Of a stretch of 64,000 nt of DNA, positions 42,511 to 51,366 are shown piece by piece. The stretch comes from Actinoplanes sp. NBC_00393 (GTDB taxonomy: Bacteria > Actinomycetota > Actinomycetes > Mycobacteriales > Micromonosporaceae). Below the pieces are notes generated by a model. The model worked only from the letters and a program-made list of their open reading frames with translations. It did not search any database and was not told the DNA's origin. The stretch covers positions 1,516,501 through 1,580,500 of the forward strand of contig NZ_CP107942.1 in the NCBI RefSeq assembly GCF_036053395.1, given 5' to 3'. How positions within the stretch are numbered: position 1 is the first letter of the stretch; every line of letters begins with the position of its first letter. Position numbers and translations under genes: made by a program.

Positions 42511-44028
42511 GTGGCTACTGCTGCTCGTCTTGCCGTCGACCCCGCGTTCGCGGTGGCCCCCGTCGACCGACGGATCTTCGGATCCTTCGTGGAGCACATG
42601 GGCCGCTGCGTCTACACCGGGATCTTCGAGCCCGGACACCCGGCTGCCGACAACTCCGGGCTGCGCACCGACGTGCTGGAGCTGACCCGGGAGCTGGGCG
42701 TCAGCGTGGTCCGCTATCCCGGCGGCAACTTCGTCTCCGGCTACCGCTGGGAGGACGGGGTCGGCCCGACCGGTGAGCGCCCCCGCCGCCTCGATCTGGC
42801 CTGGCGGGCCATCGAGACCAACGCGTTCGGGCTCAACGAGTTCATGGATTGGGCGGGCAAGGCCGGCGTCGAGCCGATGATGGCGGTCAACCTGGGGACC
42901 CGGGGCATCGCCGAGGCCGCCGAGCTGGTGGAGTATTGCAATCTGCCCGGCGGCACCGCCGCCGCTGACCTGCGCCGCAAGCACGGCGTCGCCGCGCCGC
43001 ACGACGTGCGGCTGTGGTGCCTCGGCAACGAGATGGACGGTCCGTGGCAGACCGGCAGCCTGACGGCGTATGAGTACGGGCGGCTCGCCGCCCGCGCCGG
43101 CCAGGCCATGCGCAAGGTGGATCCGACGATCGAGCTGGTCGCCTGCGGCAGCTCCAACTCCGGCATGCCGACCTTCGCCGCCTGGGAGGCCACCGTCCTG
43201 GAGCAGGCGTATGACCAGGTCGACTACGTCTCGCTGCACAACTACTACGACCCGCTGCGGGTGGACCCGGCCAGTTTCCGGGCCTCGGCAGTCGACCTGG
43301 ACCGCTTCATCGACGACATCATCGCGACCGCCGACCACGTCCGGGCCAAGCTGCGCCGGACCAAGCGGATCAAGCTCTCGCTCGACGAGTGGAACGTGTG
43401 GTACCAGAACGATTTCACCGAGCCCGAGGACCGCCCGATCGCCGAGGAGCCGCCGCACCTGATCGAGGACGACTACACCGTCACCGACGCGGTGGTGGTC
43501 GGCAACCTGCTGATCAGCATGCTGCGGCACGCCGACCGGCTGACCGTCGGCTGCCAGGCCCAGCTGGCCAACGTGATCGCCCCGATCCGCACCGAGCCGG
43601 GCGGCCCGTCCTGGCGGCAGACGATCTTCCACCCGTTCGCGCTGACCTCGGCGCTGGCGCACGGCACCGTGCTGCGGGTCGCGCTCACCGGGCCCGAGAT
43701 GGAGACCGGGCGATATGGCGAGGTGGCCGCGCTCGATGCCGTCGCGGTGCACGACCCGGACCGTGCGGAGCTGGTGCTCTTCGTGGTCAATCGCGGCGAG
43801 TCACCCGTACCCCTCGATCTTGATCTGCGGGCTTTCGGCGGCCTGGCCGCCGCCGACCATGTGACCTTGACCGACGCCGACCCGGCCGCACGCAACAGCG
43901 CCGCCCAGCCCGACCGCGTGGTGCCGCAGCGCCTGACCCCGCCGGCCTGCGACAACGGCCGCGCCGCCCTGGTCCTGCCGCCGATCTCCTGGCACGCCCT
44001 CCGCTTCACCGTTCGCGCTTCGTCCTGA
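42511..44028 (+). CDS. GH51 alpha-L-arabinofuranosidase
   Basis: A 505-aa retaining glycosidase that removes terminal alpha-L-arabinofuranosyl units from arabinan and arabinoxylan fragments. No signal peptide is visible, so it works in the cytoplasm on imported oligosaccharides. GH51 marks: RYPGGNFVSGYRWEDGVGP, acid/base Glu174 in CLGNEMDGPW, nucleophile Glu293 in SLDEWNVWY, and the tryptophan/histidine loop VSLHNYY. I chose the GTG at 42511, with GGAGG 8 nt upstream, over the TTG at 42493. It heads an operon with an ABC importer and GH43, under tandem LacI operators. Confidence 0.93.
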   Translation: MATAARLAVDPAFAVAPVDRRIFGSFVEHMGRCVYTGIFEPGHPAADNSGLRTDVLELTRELGVSVVRYPGGNFVSGYRWEDGVGPTGERPRRLDLAWRAIETNAFGLNEFMDWAGKAGVEPMMAVNLGTRGIAEAAELVEYCNLPGGTAAADLRRKHGVAAPHDVRLWCLGNEMDGPWQTGSLTAYEYGRLAARAGQAMRKVDPTIELVACGSSNSGMPTFAAWEATVLEQAYDQVDYVSLHNYYDPLRVDPASFRASAVDLDRFIDDIIATADHVRAKLRRTKRIKLSLDEWNVWYQNDFTEPEDRPIAEEPPHLIEDDYTVTDAVVVGNLLISMLRHADRLTVGCQAQLANVIAPIRTEPGGPSWRQTIFHPFALTSALAHGTVLRVALTGPEMETGRYGEVAALDAVAVHDPDRAELVLFVVNRGESPVPLDLDLRAFGGLAAADHVTLTDADPAARNSAAQPDRVVPQRLTPPACDNGRAALVLPPISWHALRFTVRASS

Positions 44029-44050
44029 CCCCCACAAAGGAGTGACTCCC

Positions 44051-45385
44051 ATGGATAACCACCTGAGCCGCCGCAATCTGCTGACCCTCGGACTCGGCGC
44101 CGGAAGCGCCGCCCTGCTCGCCGCCTGCGGTGACAGCGGCCCCAGCGACAAGGTGACCGGCGCCGGGCAGAACGCCGGGCCGGCCGCGGCCAGCTACAGC
44201 GGGCCGAACGTGACGCTCGCCTTCTGGAACGGGTTCACCGGCGGCGACGGGCCGTTCATGAAGAAGCTGGTCGACCAGTTCAACAGCGAGCACCCCAACA
44301 TCAAGGTGACGATGAACGTCTATCAGTGGGCCGACTACTACCAGAAGGTGCCGGCCGCGGTGGCCACCGGCAATGGCCCTGACCTGGGCATCATGCACGT
44401 CGACCACGTCGCGACCAACGCCGCGCGCGGGGTGATCCTGCCGCTGGCCGACCTGGCGAAGACGCTCGACCTCACCGAGGACGACTTCTCCCCGCCGGTG
44501 TGGAACGCCGGGGTGTACCGCGACACCCGCTACGCCATTCCGCTCGACGTGCACCCGCTCGGCCTGTTCTACAACAAGACCGTGCTGGAGAAGGCCGGCC
44601 TCGACCCGGCGAAACCGCCGGCCACCGCCGATGAGTACATGTCGGCGCTGGACACGCTGAAGGGCAAGGGCGTGCAGGGCCACTGGGCCACGCCGTTCCC
44701 GTTCACCGGCCAGATGCAGTTCACCACCCTGCTGTGGCAGAACGGCGGGAAGCTCTTCGACGACCAGGGCACCGCGCCGCTCTTCGCCGAGCAGCAGGGC
44801 GTGCAGGCGCTCACCTGGCTCACCGACCTGGTGAAGAACGGATACAGCCCGAAGAACGTCGCCCAGGACGCCGACGTGGTGGCCCTGCGCAACGGCAAGA
44901 ACGCGTTCAACTGGAACGGCATCTGGACGATCAACACGCTGCGCGAGGACAAGGCGCTGCAGTGGGGTGTCGCGCCGCTCCCGCAGGTCGGCTCCCAGAA
45001 GGCGGCCTGGGCCGGGTCGCACCAGTTCGTCCAGTTCAAGCAGAAGGCTCAGGACGACAACAAGCTCACCGCCGGCAAGGTCTTCATCAACTGGATCAGC
45101 CAGCACTCCATCGAGTGGGCGAAGGCCGGGCAGGTGCCGGCCCGCAAGGACATCCGCGACAGCGCCGAGTTCACCGCGCTCACCGAGCAGGCCGCGATCG
45201 GCACGCAGATCGACTACCTGCAGTTCCTGCCCGCCACCCCGGGTATCGCGGACGCCATGGCCACCGTCGACACCGCGGTCAACGAGGCGATCCTGCTGCG
45301 CAAGGAGCCCGGCAAGGCGCTGTCGGACGCGGCTGCCAAGGCCAGTCAGATCCTGGAGGGCAACCGCAAGAAGTACGGCGCCTGA
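44051..45385 (+). CDS. Sugar ABC transporter substrate-binding lipoprotein
   Basis: A 444-aa extracellular solute-binding protein (family 1, MalE-like). The N-terminus combines a twin-arginine motif (SRRNLL) with a lipobox ending LLAAC, Cys26, so it is probably a Tat-exported lipoprotein. The mature part has the two-lobed carbohydrate-binding pattern (VTLAFWNGFTGGDGPFMKKL; AFNWNGIWTINTL). The ATG at 44051 has AAGGAG upstream; an in-frame ATG at 44042 sits on that site. It captures the arabino-oligosaccharide for the two permeases that follow. No ATPase gene is in the cluster, so a shared MsiK-type ATPase encoded elsewhere is likely. Confidence 0.9.
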   Translation: MDNHLSRRNLLTLGLGAGSAALLAACGDSGPSDKVTGAGQNAGPAAASYSGPNVTLAFWNGFTGGDGPFMKKLVDQFNSEHPNIKVTMNVYQWADYYQKVPAAVATGNGPDLGIMHVDHVATNAARGVILPLADLAKTLDLTEDDFSPPVWNAGVYRDTRYAIPLDVHPLGLFYNKTVLEKAGLDPAKPPATADEYMSALDTLKGKGVQGHWATPFPFTGQMQFTTLLWQNGGKLFDDQGTAPLFAEQQGVQALTWLTDLVKNGYSPKNVAQDADVVALRNGKNAFNWNGIWTINTLREDKALQWGVAPLPQVGSQKAAWAGSHQFVQFKQKAQDDNKLTAGKVFINWISQHSIEWAKAGQVPARKDIRDSAEFTALTEQAAIGTQIDYLQFLPATPGIADAMATVDTAVNEAILLRKEPGKALSDAAAKASQILEGNRKKYGA

Positions 45386-45386
45386 G

Positions 45387-46334
45387 ATGGCCCAGGACCT
45401 CCTGGCCCCGCCCGCCGCCTCGGAACGCACCGATTCCACGGCTCCGATCCGGCGGGTGGGGCGGGTCACCCCGTACCTGTTCCTGATCCCGTACTTTCTG
45501 CTGTTCGCCACGTTCGTGCTGGCGCCGGCGGTCTACGGGCTCTGGGTCAGCCTGCACGACTGGGATTACCTGCTGCCCGGCAAGCCGTTCGTCGGCCTGG
45601 ACAACTACCAGGCGCTCTTCGACAGCAGCTCGGCCGTGTTCGAGGAGTTCTGGCAGAGCATGCAGGCCACCGGCATCTTCACGGTCGCCAGCGTGCCCCT
45701 GCTCGTGACGATCCCGCTCGCGCTGGCGCTCATGCTGAACCGGGCGTTCCCCGGGCGGACCTTCTTCCGGGCGGTGTACTTCGCGCCGTACGTGCTCGGC
45801 GTCGCGGTGATCGGCGTGCTCTGGCGCTTCCTGCTCGACCCCAACCTGGGTGCGGTCAACGCCCTGCTCGGCGCGGTCGGCCTGCCGGACGCGTCACCGT
45901 GGACCACCGGCCTGCCGTGGGCCTGGATCTCGCTGGTCGCGGTCACGGTGTGGTGGACGATCGGCTTCAACGCGGTGATCTACCTGGCCGGCCTGCAGGA
46001 CATCCCGCGCGAGCTGTACGAAGCTGCCCGCATCGACGGCGGCGGCAAATGGGCCGAGTTCCGGCACGTCACGCTGCCCGGTCTGCGGCCGGTGCTGACC
46101 TTCATCGTGATCAACACGGTCCTGGCGTCGAGCAACATGTTCGGCCAGGCGCTACTGATCACCCAGGGCGCGCCGGGCAACGAGACCCGTACGGCGATCA
46201 TGTACATCGCCCAGAAGGGCCTGCGTGAATACAACATGGGCACCGCCGCGGCGATGAGCTACCTGCTGACCCTCGCCCTGCTGCTGGTCAGCGTGATCAC
46301 CTTCCGCCTTCTGAGGGACCGGGACGCCTCATGA
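45387..46334 (+). CDS. Sugar ABC transporter permease (MalF type)
   Basis: A 315-aa inner-membrane permease with six helices. The EAA loop that contacts the ATPase reads YEAARIDGGGKWAEFRHVTLP. A 30-residue hydrophilic N-terminus precedes the first helix. The ATG lies 1 nt after the binding-protein stop, and the stop overlaps the next permease start by 4 nt. With the next gene it forms the membrane channel for the arabino-oligosaccharide importer. Confidence 0.92.
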   Translation: MAQDLLAPPAASERTDSTAPIRRVGRVTPYLFLIPYFLLFATFVLAPAVYGLWVSLHDWDYLLPGKPFVGLDNYQALFDSSSAVFEEFWQSMQATGIFTVASVPLLVTIPLALALMLNRAFPGRTFFRAVYFAPYVLGVAVIGVLWRFLLDPNLGAVNALLGAVGLPDASPWTTGLPWAWISLVAVTVWWTIGFNAVIYLAGLQDIPRELYEAARIDGGGKWAEFRHVTLPGLRPVLTFIVINTVLASSNMFGQALLITQGAPGNETRTAIMYIAQKGLREYNMGTAAAMSYLLTLALLLVSVITFRLLRDRDAS

Positions 46335-47158
46335 CACGGGTACGCGGAATCGCCTGGTACACCATCCTCATCGGTTTGAGCCTGCTGTTCATCGCCCCGC
46401 TGGTGTGGATGCTGTTGACCTCGTTCAAGACGATCGGCGAGGCCACCCAGGTGCCGCCCACCGTTCTGCCGCAGGAGCCGACCACCCGGGCGTACGAAGT
46501 GCTGTTCGCCTCCGACACCCAGACGCCGGTGCTGCGCTGGCTCCTCAACAGCCTGCTCGCCGCCACCGGGCAGGCCCTGCTCATCCTGGTGGTCGCGTCG
46601 ATGGCCGCCTACGCCTTCGCCCGGCTGGAGTTCCGGGGCAAACGGATCCTCTTCGGCATGGTGATCGCGACACTGTTCGTACCGATCTTCACCCTGATCA
46701 TCCCGAACTTCCTGATCATCGACCGGCTGGGCTGGCTGGACACGCTGTGGGCGCTGATCGTGCCCGGCGCGGCCAGCGCGTTCGGCGTCTTCTTCCTGCG
46801 CCAGTTCTTCCTCGGGCTGCCCCGCGAGCTCGAGGAGGCCGCCCAGCTCGAAGGCGCCAACACCTGGCAGATCTTCACGAAGATCGTGCTGCCGCTGTCC
46901 AAGCCGGCCCTGGCCACCCTGGCCCTGATCAGCTTCCTGGGCAACTGGAACGACTTCATCTGGCCGATCTACGTGCTGTTCAGCCCGTCGCAGTTCACGC
47001 TGCCGCCGGGTCTGAGCATCCTGCAGGGCGCCTACGACATCGACTATCCGGTGATCATGGGTGGGGCGGCGCTGGCCAGTGTTCCGGTGCTGATCCTGTT
47101 CCTGATCACCCAGCGCTACATCATCGAGGGCGTGTCCCGGTCCGGTCTGAAAGGCTGA
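46331..47158 (+). CDS. Sugar ABC transporter permease (MalG type)
   Basis: A 275-aa second permease. The EAA motif reads EEAAQLEGANTWQIFTKIVLP. Six helices and the characteristic C-terminus (LFLITQRYIIEGVSRSGLKG) fit the MalG branch. The ATG overlaps the preceding stop (ATGA, 46331-46334), and the next gene (GH43) starts 3 nt after its stop. It pairs with the 45387 permease. Confidence 0.92.
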   Translation: MTRVRGIAWYTILIGLSLLFIAPLVWMLLTSFKTIGEATQVPPTVLPQEPTTRAYEVLFASDTQTPVLRWLLNSLLAATGQALLILVVASMAAYAFARLEFRGKRILFGMVIATLFVPIFTLIIPNFLIIDRLGWLDTLWALIVPGAASAFGVFFLRQFFLGLPRELEEAAQLEGANTWQIFTKIVLPLSKPALATLALISFLGNWNDFIWPIYVLFSPSQFTLPPGLSILQGAYDIDYPVIMGGAALASVPVLILFLITQRYIIEGVSRSGLKG

Positions 47159-47161
47159 CGG

Positions 47162-48139
47162 ATGCGCCGTCTGTTCCTCGCGCTCATGTTGGTCCTCGCC
47201 GGTTGCACCACCACTGGAGAAGCACAGGTCATGACCTTCACGAATCCCGTTTTCACCGACAACTTCCCCGATCCGGGCGTCATCTCGGACGGGGAGACCT
47301 GGTTCGCCTACGGCACCAACAACGACACCGCGAACGTGCCGTTGCTGACCTCCACCGACCTGGTCAAGTGGAGCGACGGCGGCGACGTGCTGCCCCAGCT
47401 GGGCCGCTGGGCGGACCGCGGCCGGACCTGGGCGCCCGAGGTGATCCGCACCGACGCCGGGAAATACGTCCTGTACTACACCGCTCGCAAGTCCGGCGCC
47501 GACCGGCAGTGCATCGGCGCGGCCGTCGCCGACGACCCGCGCGGCCCGTTCACCGACAGCTCCGCCGAGGCGCTGATCTGCCAGGACGACGAGGGTGGCG
47601 CCATCGACGCCAGCCCCTACCGGCACAGCGACGGCGCGCTCTACCTCTACTGGAAGAACGACGGCAACCACATCGGAGAACCCACCCATCTGTACGGGCA
47701 GCGCCTGTCCACCGACGGTCTCTCCCTCACGGGTGACCGGGTCCGGCTGCTGACCAACGACAAGCCGTGGCAGGCGCACGTCATCGAGGCGCCGCAGATG
47801 GTCGCCCACGACGGCCGGCTGTACCTGTTCTACTCGGCCAACGCCTTCGACTCGGAGGCGTACGTGGTCGGTTACGCCACCTGTGACAGCCCGCTCGGCC
47901 CGTGCCGGGACGCGCCGGAGAACCCGATCCTCAAGTCGTCGCCGGAGGCCGCCGGACCGGGCCACAGCTACGTGGTGACCCGATCCGACGGCAGCACCTG
48001 GATGCTCTACCACGCCTGGCCGCCGGACGCGGTCGGCAGCGTGGCGCCCGGCCGCCAGCTGTGGGTGGACAGGGTGACCTGGGAGGACGGCCGTCCGGTG
48101 GTGCACGGCCCGACCGCCACCGCTCAGCCCGTGCCGTGA
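47162..48139 (+). CDS. GH43 family glycosidase, lipoprotein
   Basis: A 325-aa five-bladed beta-propeller glycosidase. The N-terminus is a lipoprotein signal with lipobox VLAGC (Cys15), so it acts on the outer face of the membrane. GH43 catalytic residues are readable: base Asp in DNFPDPGVI, pKa-modulating Asp in AIDASPYRHSDG and acid Glu in HVIEAPQMV. The family includes arabinanases, arabinofuranosidases and xylosidases. Position suggests it trims arabinan before uptake by the adjacent importer, with GH51 finishing inside. It is the last gene of the LacI-controlled operon and is convergent with the GH3 gene. Confidence 0.88.
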   Translation: MRRLFLALMLVLAGCTTTGEAQVMTFTNPVFTDNFPDPGVISDGETWFAYGTNNDTANVPLLTSTDLVKWSDGGDVLPQLGRWADRGRTWAPEVIRTDAGKYVLYYTARKSGADRQCIGAAVADDPRGPFTDSSAEALICQDDEGGAIDASPYRHSDGALYLYWKNDGNHIGEPTHLYGQRLSTDGLSLTGDRVRLLTNDKPWQAHVIEAPQMVAHDGRLYLFYSANAFDSEAYVVGYATCDSPLGPCRDAPENPILKSSPEAAGPGHSYVVTRSDGSTWMLYHAWPPDAVGSVAPGRQLWVDRVTWEDGRPVVHGPTATAQPVP

Positions 48140-48149
48140 CACGGTCGGT

Positions 48150-49871
48150 TCAGAGCGACAGGCCGTGGCCGTACGGGTAGAGCGGCGCCTCGGTGTCGTT
48201 CGGCACGTCCTCCCGGGACGCCTCGACCGCCGCCATCGACGACGGCAGCTCGAACGGCAGGGTGCCGCTCGCCGGTGACCGCCCGAACAGCACGTCCAGC
48301 AGAGCCTCGTCGCTGGAGCCGAAGCTGCCGACCATGGCGGCCGCGGCTCCGGCGAGCGGGGTGAGCACGGCCGGCCGGTCCAGCCAGACGTCCACCACGG
48401 TGGGCAGCCGGCCGGCCAGCTCGAGCACCGGGGCGAGCTCCTCGTCGGTCCAGTCCAGGCGGCCGGCGTGGAAGAACGCCTCGAACCCGCCGCCGCGCTG
48501 GTCGAAGGGCGCGGCCCGCCGGACGATCGCCACGTCAGCCGCGGCCGGGTCGTCGGTGACCTTGGCGTATCCGGCGGCGACCGAGGCGTCGACACCGTCG
48601 AGGTAGACGGTGATGCCCTCAGCCAGCGGCAGGTCGCCGGCGTCGAGGACGACGATCGAGCGGCGCTGCGCCTCCAGGCCGGCGGCGCGGAAGGCGGGCT
48701 GCCCGGCGATCTTGGCGGCCTCGGCCGGGTCGACGTAGCGGCGGTCGTCGAACAGGCCGAGGCGGAACTTGTCGCGCAGGATCCGGCGTACCGAGACGTC
48801 GATCCGGGCCTCGTCGATCCGGCCCTGCTCGACCAGGTCGACGATCAGCTCCGGGCAGTACTCGCCGCCGAGCTGGTCGGCGCCGGCGTTCAGGATCCGC
48901 TCCACCCGGGTGTGCCGGTCCAGGTGCTCGACACCCCACGCCCGGGCCGGCATCGGGGTGCCCATGATCTCGGCGTCGGTGACCAGTCCCCAGTCGGTGC
49001 AGACCACCCCGTCGAAGCCGTACCGGCCGCGCAGCAGGCCCTCGATGATCCCCTTGCTGAAGGCGAACCCGACCTCCTCGTGCTCGGTGCCGACCGGCAT
49101 CCCGTAGTACGGCATGATCTGCGCGGCCCCGGCCTCGAACGCCGCCTCGAACGGCTTCAGGTGGTAGTCCCACATGCCGCCCGGGTAGACCTGCTCCCGG
49201 CCGTACGCGAAGTGCGCGTCCTCGCCACCCATCTGCGGCCCGGCGCCGGGGAAGTGCTTCACCATCGCGGCGACGCTGTCCGTCCCGAGCTCGGCGCCCT
49301 GCAGGCCGAGGACATACTCCCTGATCAGCGCGGCGACGGTGTCGGCGTCCGAGCCGAGGGTGCCGCTGGTCCGGGCCCAGCGGGGTTCGGTGGCCAGGTC
49401 GGCCATCGGGTGCAGGGCGACCCGGATGCCGGTGGCCAGGTACTCCTGGCGGACTATGCCGGCGAATTCGCGTACCAGATCGGGGTTCTTGGTGGCGCCC
49501 AGGCCGATCGGTTCCGGCCAGGCCGAGAAGCCGCCTGCCGCGGCGGAGGCCGCCGGATTGTCGATCACACCGTGCCGGGGATCGGTGGAGACCGTGACCG
49601 GGATGCCCTGGCCGGTCGCTGCCGCCATCTCCTGGATCCGGTTGTGCCACTCGGCGATCTTCGCCGGGCTGACCGGGCCCATCGTCAGGATGTTGACGTG
49701 GTTGATCAGCTTCTCCCGGACCAGGAACGACGTGGACGGGAACATCCCGTCGCCGTCGTGCAGGGTGCCGTCCGGGTTGACCGCGATCATGGTGTGGAAC
49801 ATCAGGCCGGCCTTCTCCGCGAGGGTGAGGCGGCCGAGCAGCTCGGTGACGCGTTCTTCGATCGGCTTCAT
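48150..49871 (-). CDS. GH3 family glycoside hydrolase
   Basis: A 573-aa cytoplasmic GH3 enzyme (beta-glucosidase/beta-xylosidase family). The nucleophile region is DGVVCTDWGLVTDAE, with the aspartate before Trp as nucleophile. The KHFPGAGPQMGGEDAH segment is a conserved GH3 loop. The C-terminal alpha/beta sandwich is short and there is no fibronectin domain. The ATG at 49871 is supported by AGGAG just upstream. It lies 20 nt after the MFS gene and so is likely co-transcribed with it. It is convergent with the arabinan operon and may share its substrate source, plant cell wall. Confidence 0.9.
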   Translation of the reverse strand: MKPIEERVTELLGRLTLAEKAGLMFHTMIAVNPDGTLHDGDGMFPSTSFLVREKLINHVNILTMGPVSPAKIAEWHNRIQEMAAATGQGIPVTVSTDPRHGVIDNPAASAAAGGFSAWPEPIGLGATKNPDLVREFAGIVRQEYLATGIRVALHPMADLATEPRWARTSGTLGSDADTVAALIREYVLGLQGAELGTDSVAAMVKHFPGAGPQMGGEDAHFAYGREQVYPGGMWDYHLKPFEAAFEAGAAQIMPYYGMPVGTEHEEVGFAFSKGIIEGLLRGRYGFDGVVCTDWGLVTDAEIMGTPMPARAWGVEHLDRHTRVERILNAGADQLGGEYCPELIVDLVEQGRIDEARIDVSVRRILRDKFRLGLFDDRRYVDPAEAAKIAGQPAFRAAGLEAQRRSIVVLDAGDLPLAEGITVYLDGVDASVAAGYAKVTDDPAAADVAIVRRAAPFDQRGGGFEAFFHAGRLDWTDEELAPVLELAGRLPTVVDVWLDRPAVLTPLAGAAAAMVGSFGSSDEALLDVLFGRSPASGTLPFELPSSMAAVEASREDVPNDTEAPLYPYGHGLSL

Positions 49872-49891
49872 CGGTTCTCCTCGCAGGGGGC

Positions 49892-51154
49892 TCAGCGGGC
49901 GCCGCGGACCATGCGGACCAGCAGCGATCCGGCGACGGCGACGATCGCGCCGATCAGGAACAGCAGGCCGTAGTTGGAATCCCCGCCACCGATCGCGAGG
50001 ATCGGCGCGGCCAGGATCGGGACGAGGGACTGGGGGAGCGCGTTGGCGATGTTCATGACGCCCATGTCCTTGGCGGCGTCGTCCGGGTTCGGCAGCACGT
50101 CGGTGGCGAGCGCCAGGTCGACGGCGAGGTAGACGCCCTGGCCGAGGCCGAAGATCAGGGCCGCGCCGAGGAAGACCGCGAAACTGTCGGCCACCGAGAT
50201 GATCAGCAGGGCGGCGGCGATGACGAAGCCGGCGCCGAGCACGAACGGCTTGCGGCGTCCGGTGCGGTCGGAGAGGATCCCGCCGGCCGTCGAGCCGGCG
50301 ACCAGCCCGACGGTGCTGATCAGGGTGGCGACGAGGATGCCGTTCGCGACGTCGTCGGTGGTGTAACCGAACCGGTCGATCAGCAGGTAGGCCTGGTAGG
50401 TGGTGACGCAGGCCAGACCCATCCAGATCAGGAAGCGGCTGACGATGTTCCAGGCGAAGTCCGGGTGCTTGCGCGGGTTCACGTAGAAGGTGGCGAGGAA
50501 CTCCCGGAACCGGTACGGAGCGAAGTGCCCCTTCTCGGCCGGCCGGTCCTTGAGGATCACGACCAGCAGGGCGACCGTCGCGACACCGATCGCGGCCGGG
50601 ACGGCGAACATCAGCAGCGCGTTGCCGGCCAGCACCGCGGCCAGGGTGCTGCCGAGCAGGATGGCCACCGAGGTCATCAGGCCCAGGATGCCGCTGACCT
50701 TGCCGCGCTGCTGCGCCGGGATCTGGTCGGGCAGCAGCGCGGTCAGGGTGGAGAGGGTGGCGTTCACGCCGAGCTGGGCGAGCGCCCAGCCGGCGGTCAG
50801 CACCGGCACGCTGCCACCGAGTGCCACGATCAGCAGGCCGGCGAAACCGAGCAGCATGCCGCCGAGCAACCACGGACGGCGGCGGCCGAGCCGGGACGTG
50901 GTCCGGTCCGACATGGCGCCGAACAGCGGGTTGCCGATCAGCGCAAGGACGGCGCCGACGGACAGCACGGTGCCCAGCGCGGCGGCCTTGTCATCCGGCG
51001 CGATCTCGGCGACCCGGATCGACATGGTGACCACGACGGGCGTGAGGATCGTCAGGTACGCGCCGAGCTGCGCGAGAGCCATCGCGACGATCAGGCGGGT
51101 GGGAGCGTCCGGCTGCGCAGGCTTCGCCGCCGGCTGGGTTTGGGCAGTGGTCAT
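49892..51154 (-). CDS. MFS sugar transporter (SLC45/GPH-like)
   Basis: A 420-aa 12-helix transporter. The loop 2-3 motif is GNPLFGAMSDRTTSRLGRRRPWL and the 8-9 repeat is GGILSDRTGRRKPFVLG. That pattern is seen in sugar-transporting SLC45-like and GPH-type proteins. I chose the ATG at 51154, with GAGG 6 nt upstream; an earlier in-frame start at 51172 overlaps it. It precedes the GH3 gene by 20 nt, giving an uptake-plus-hydrolysis pair, and diverges from the double-ROK regulator. Confidence 0.87.
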   Translation of the reverse strand: MTTAQTQPAAKPAQPDAPTRLIVAMALAQLGAYLTILTPVVVTMSIRVAEIAPDDKAAALGTVLSVGAVLALIGNPLFGAMSDRTTSRLGRRRPWLLGGMLLGFAGLLIVALGGSVPVLTAGWALAQLGVNATLSTLTALLPDQIPAQQRGKVSGILGLMTSVAILLGSTLAAVLAGNALLMFAVPAAIGVATVALLVVILKDRPAEKGHFAPYRFREFLATFYVNPRKHPDFAWNIVSRFLIWMGLACVTTYQAYLLIDRFGYTTDDVANGILVATLISTVGLVAGSTAGGILSDRTGRRKPFVLGAGFVIAAALLIISVADSFAVFLGAALIFGLGQGVYLAVDLALATDVLPNPDDAAKDMGVMNIANALPQSLVPILAAPILAIGGGDSNYGLLFLIGAIVAVAGSLLVRMVRGAR

Positions 51155-51366
51155 CGCACACCTCAGGGCCAAGAAAAGGGGGAGGGCGTACCTGACCGGG
51201 CCGGCTTCCGGTTTGTTAACGCCTTGTTTGCAGAAGGTATCGACTCGTCGTTCACCGAACCAGGGCGTGATTCGCGGCCTTGTGCTGGTATTTTGTCCGC
51301 TATTGCCGATGGTCGCGCTCTCTTGGCGCGCTCATTACGTCTAAGTTCGGCAAAAGCTAGGCTTCG

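Noticed and set aside
46259..48595. 778-aa minus-strand frame opposite the permease and GH43 genes
   Set aside because: Same kind of GC shadow; true genes on the other strand carry motifs throughout.
51155..51366. ROK operator in the MFS/double-ROK divergent region
   Set aside because: AT-richer stretch near 51210 has loose TTTGTT direct repeats but no clear palindrome, so no site is claimed.
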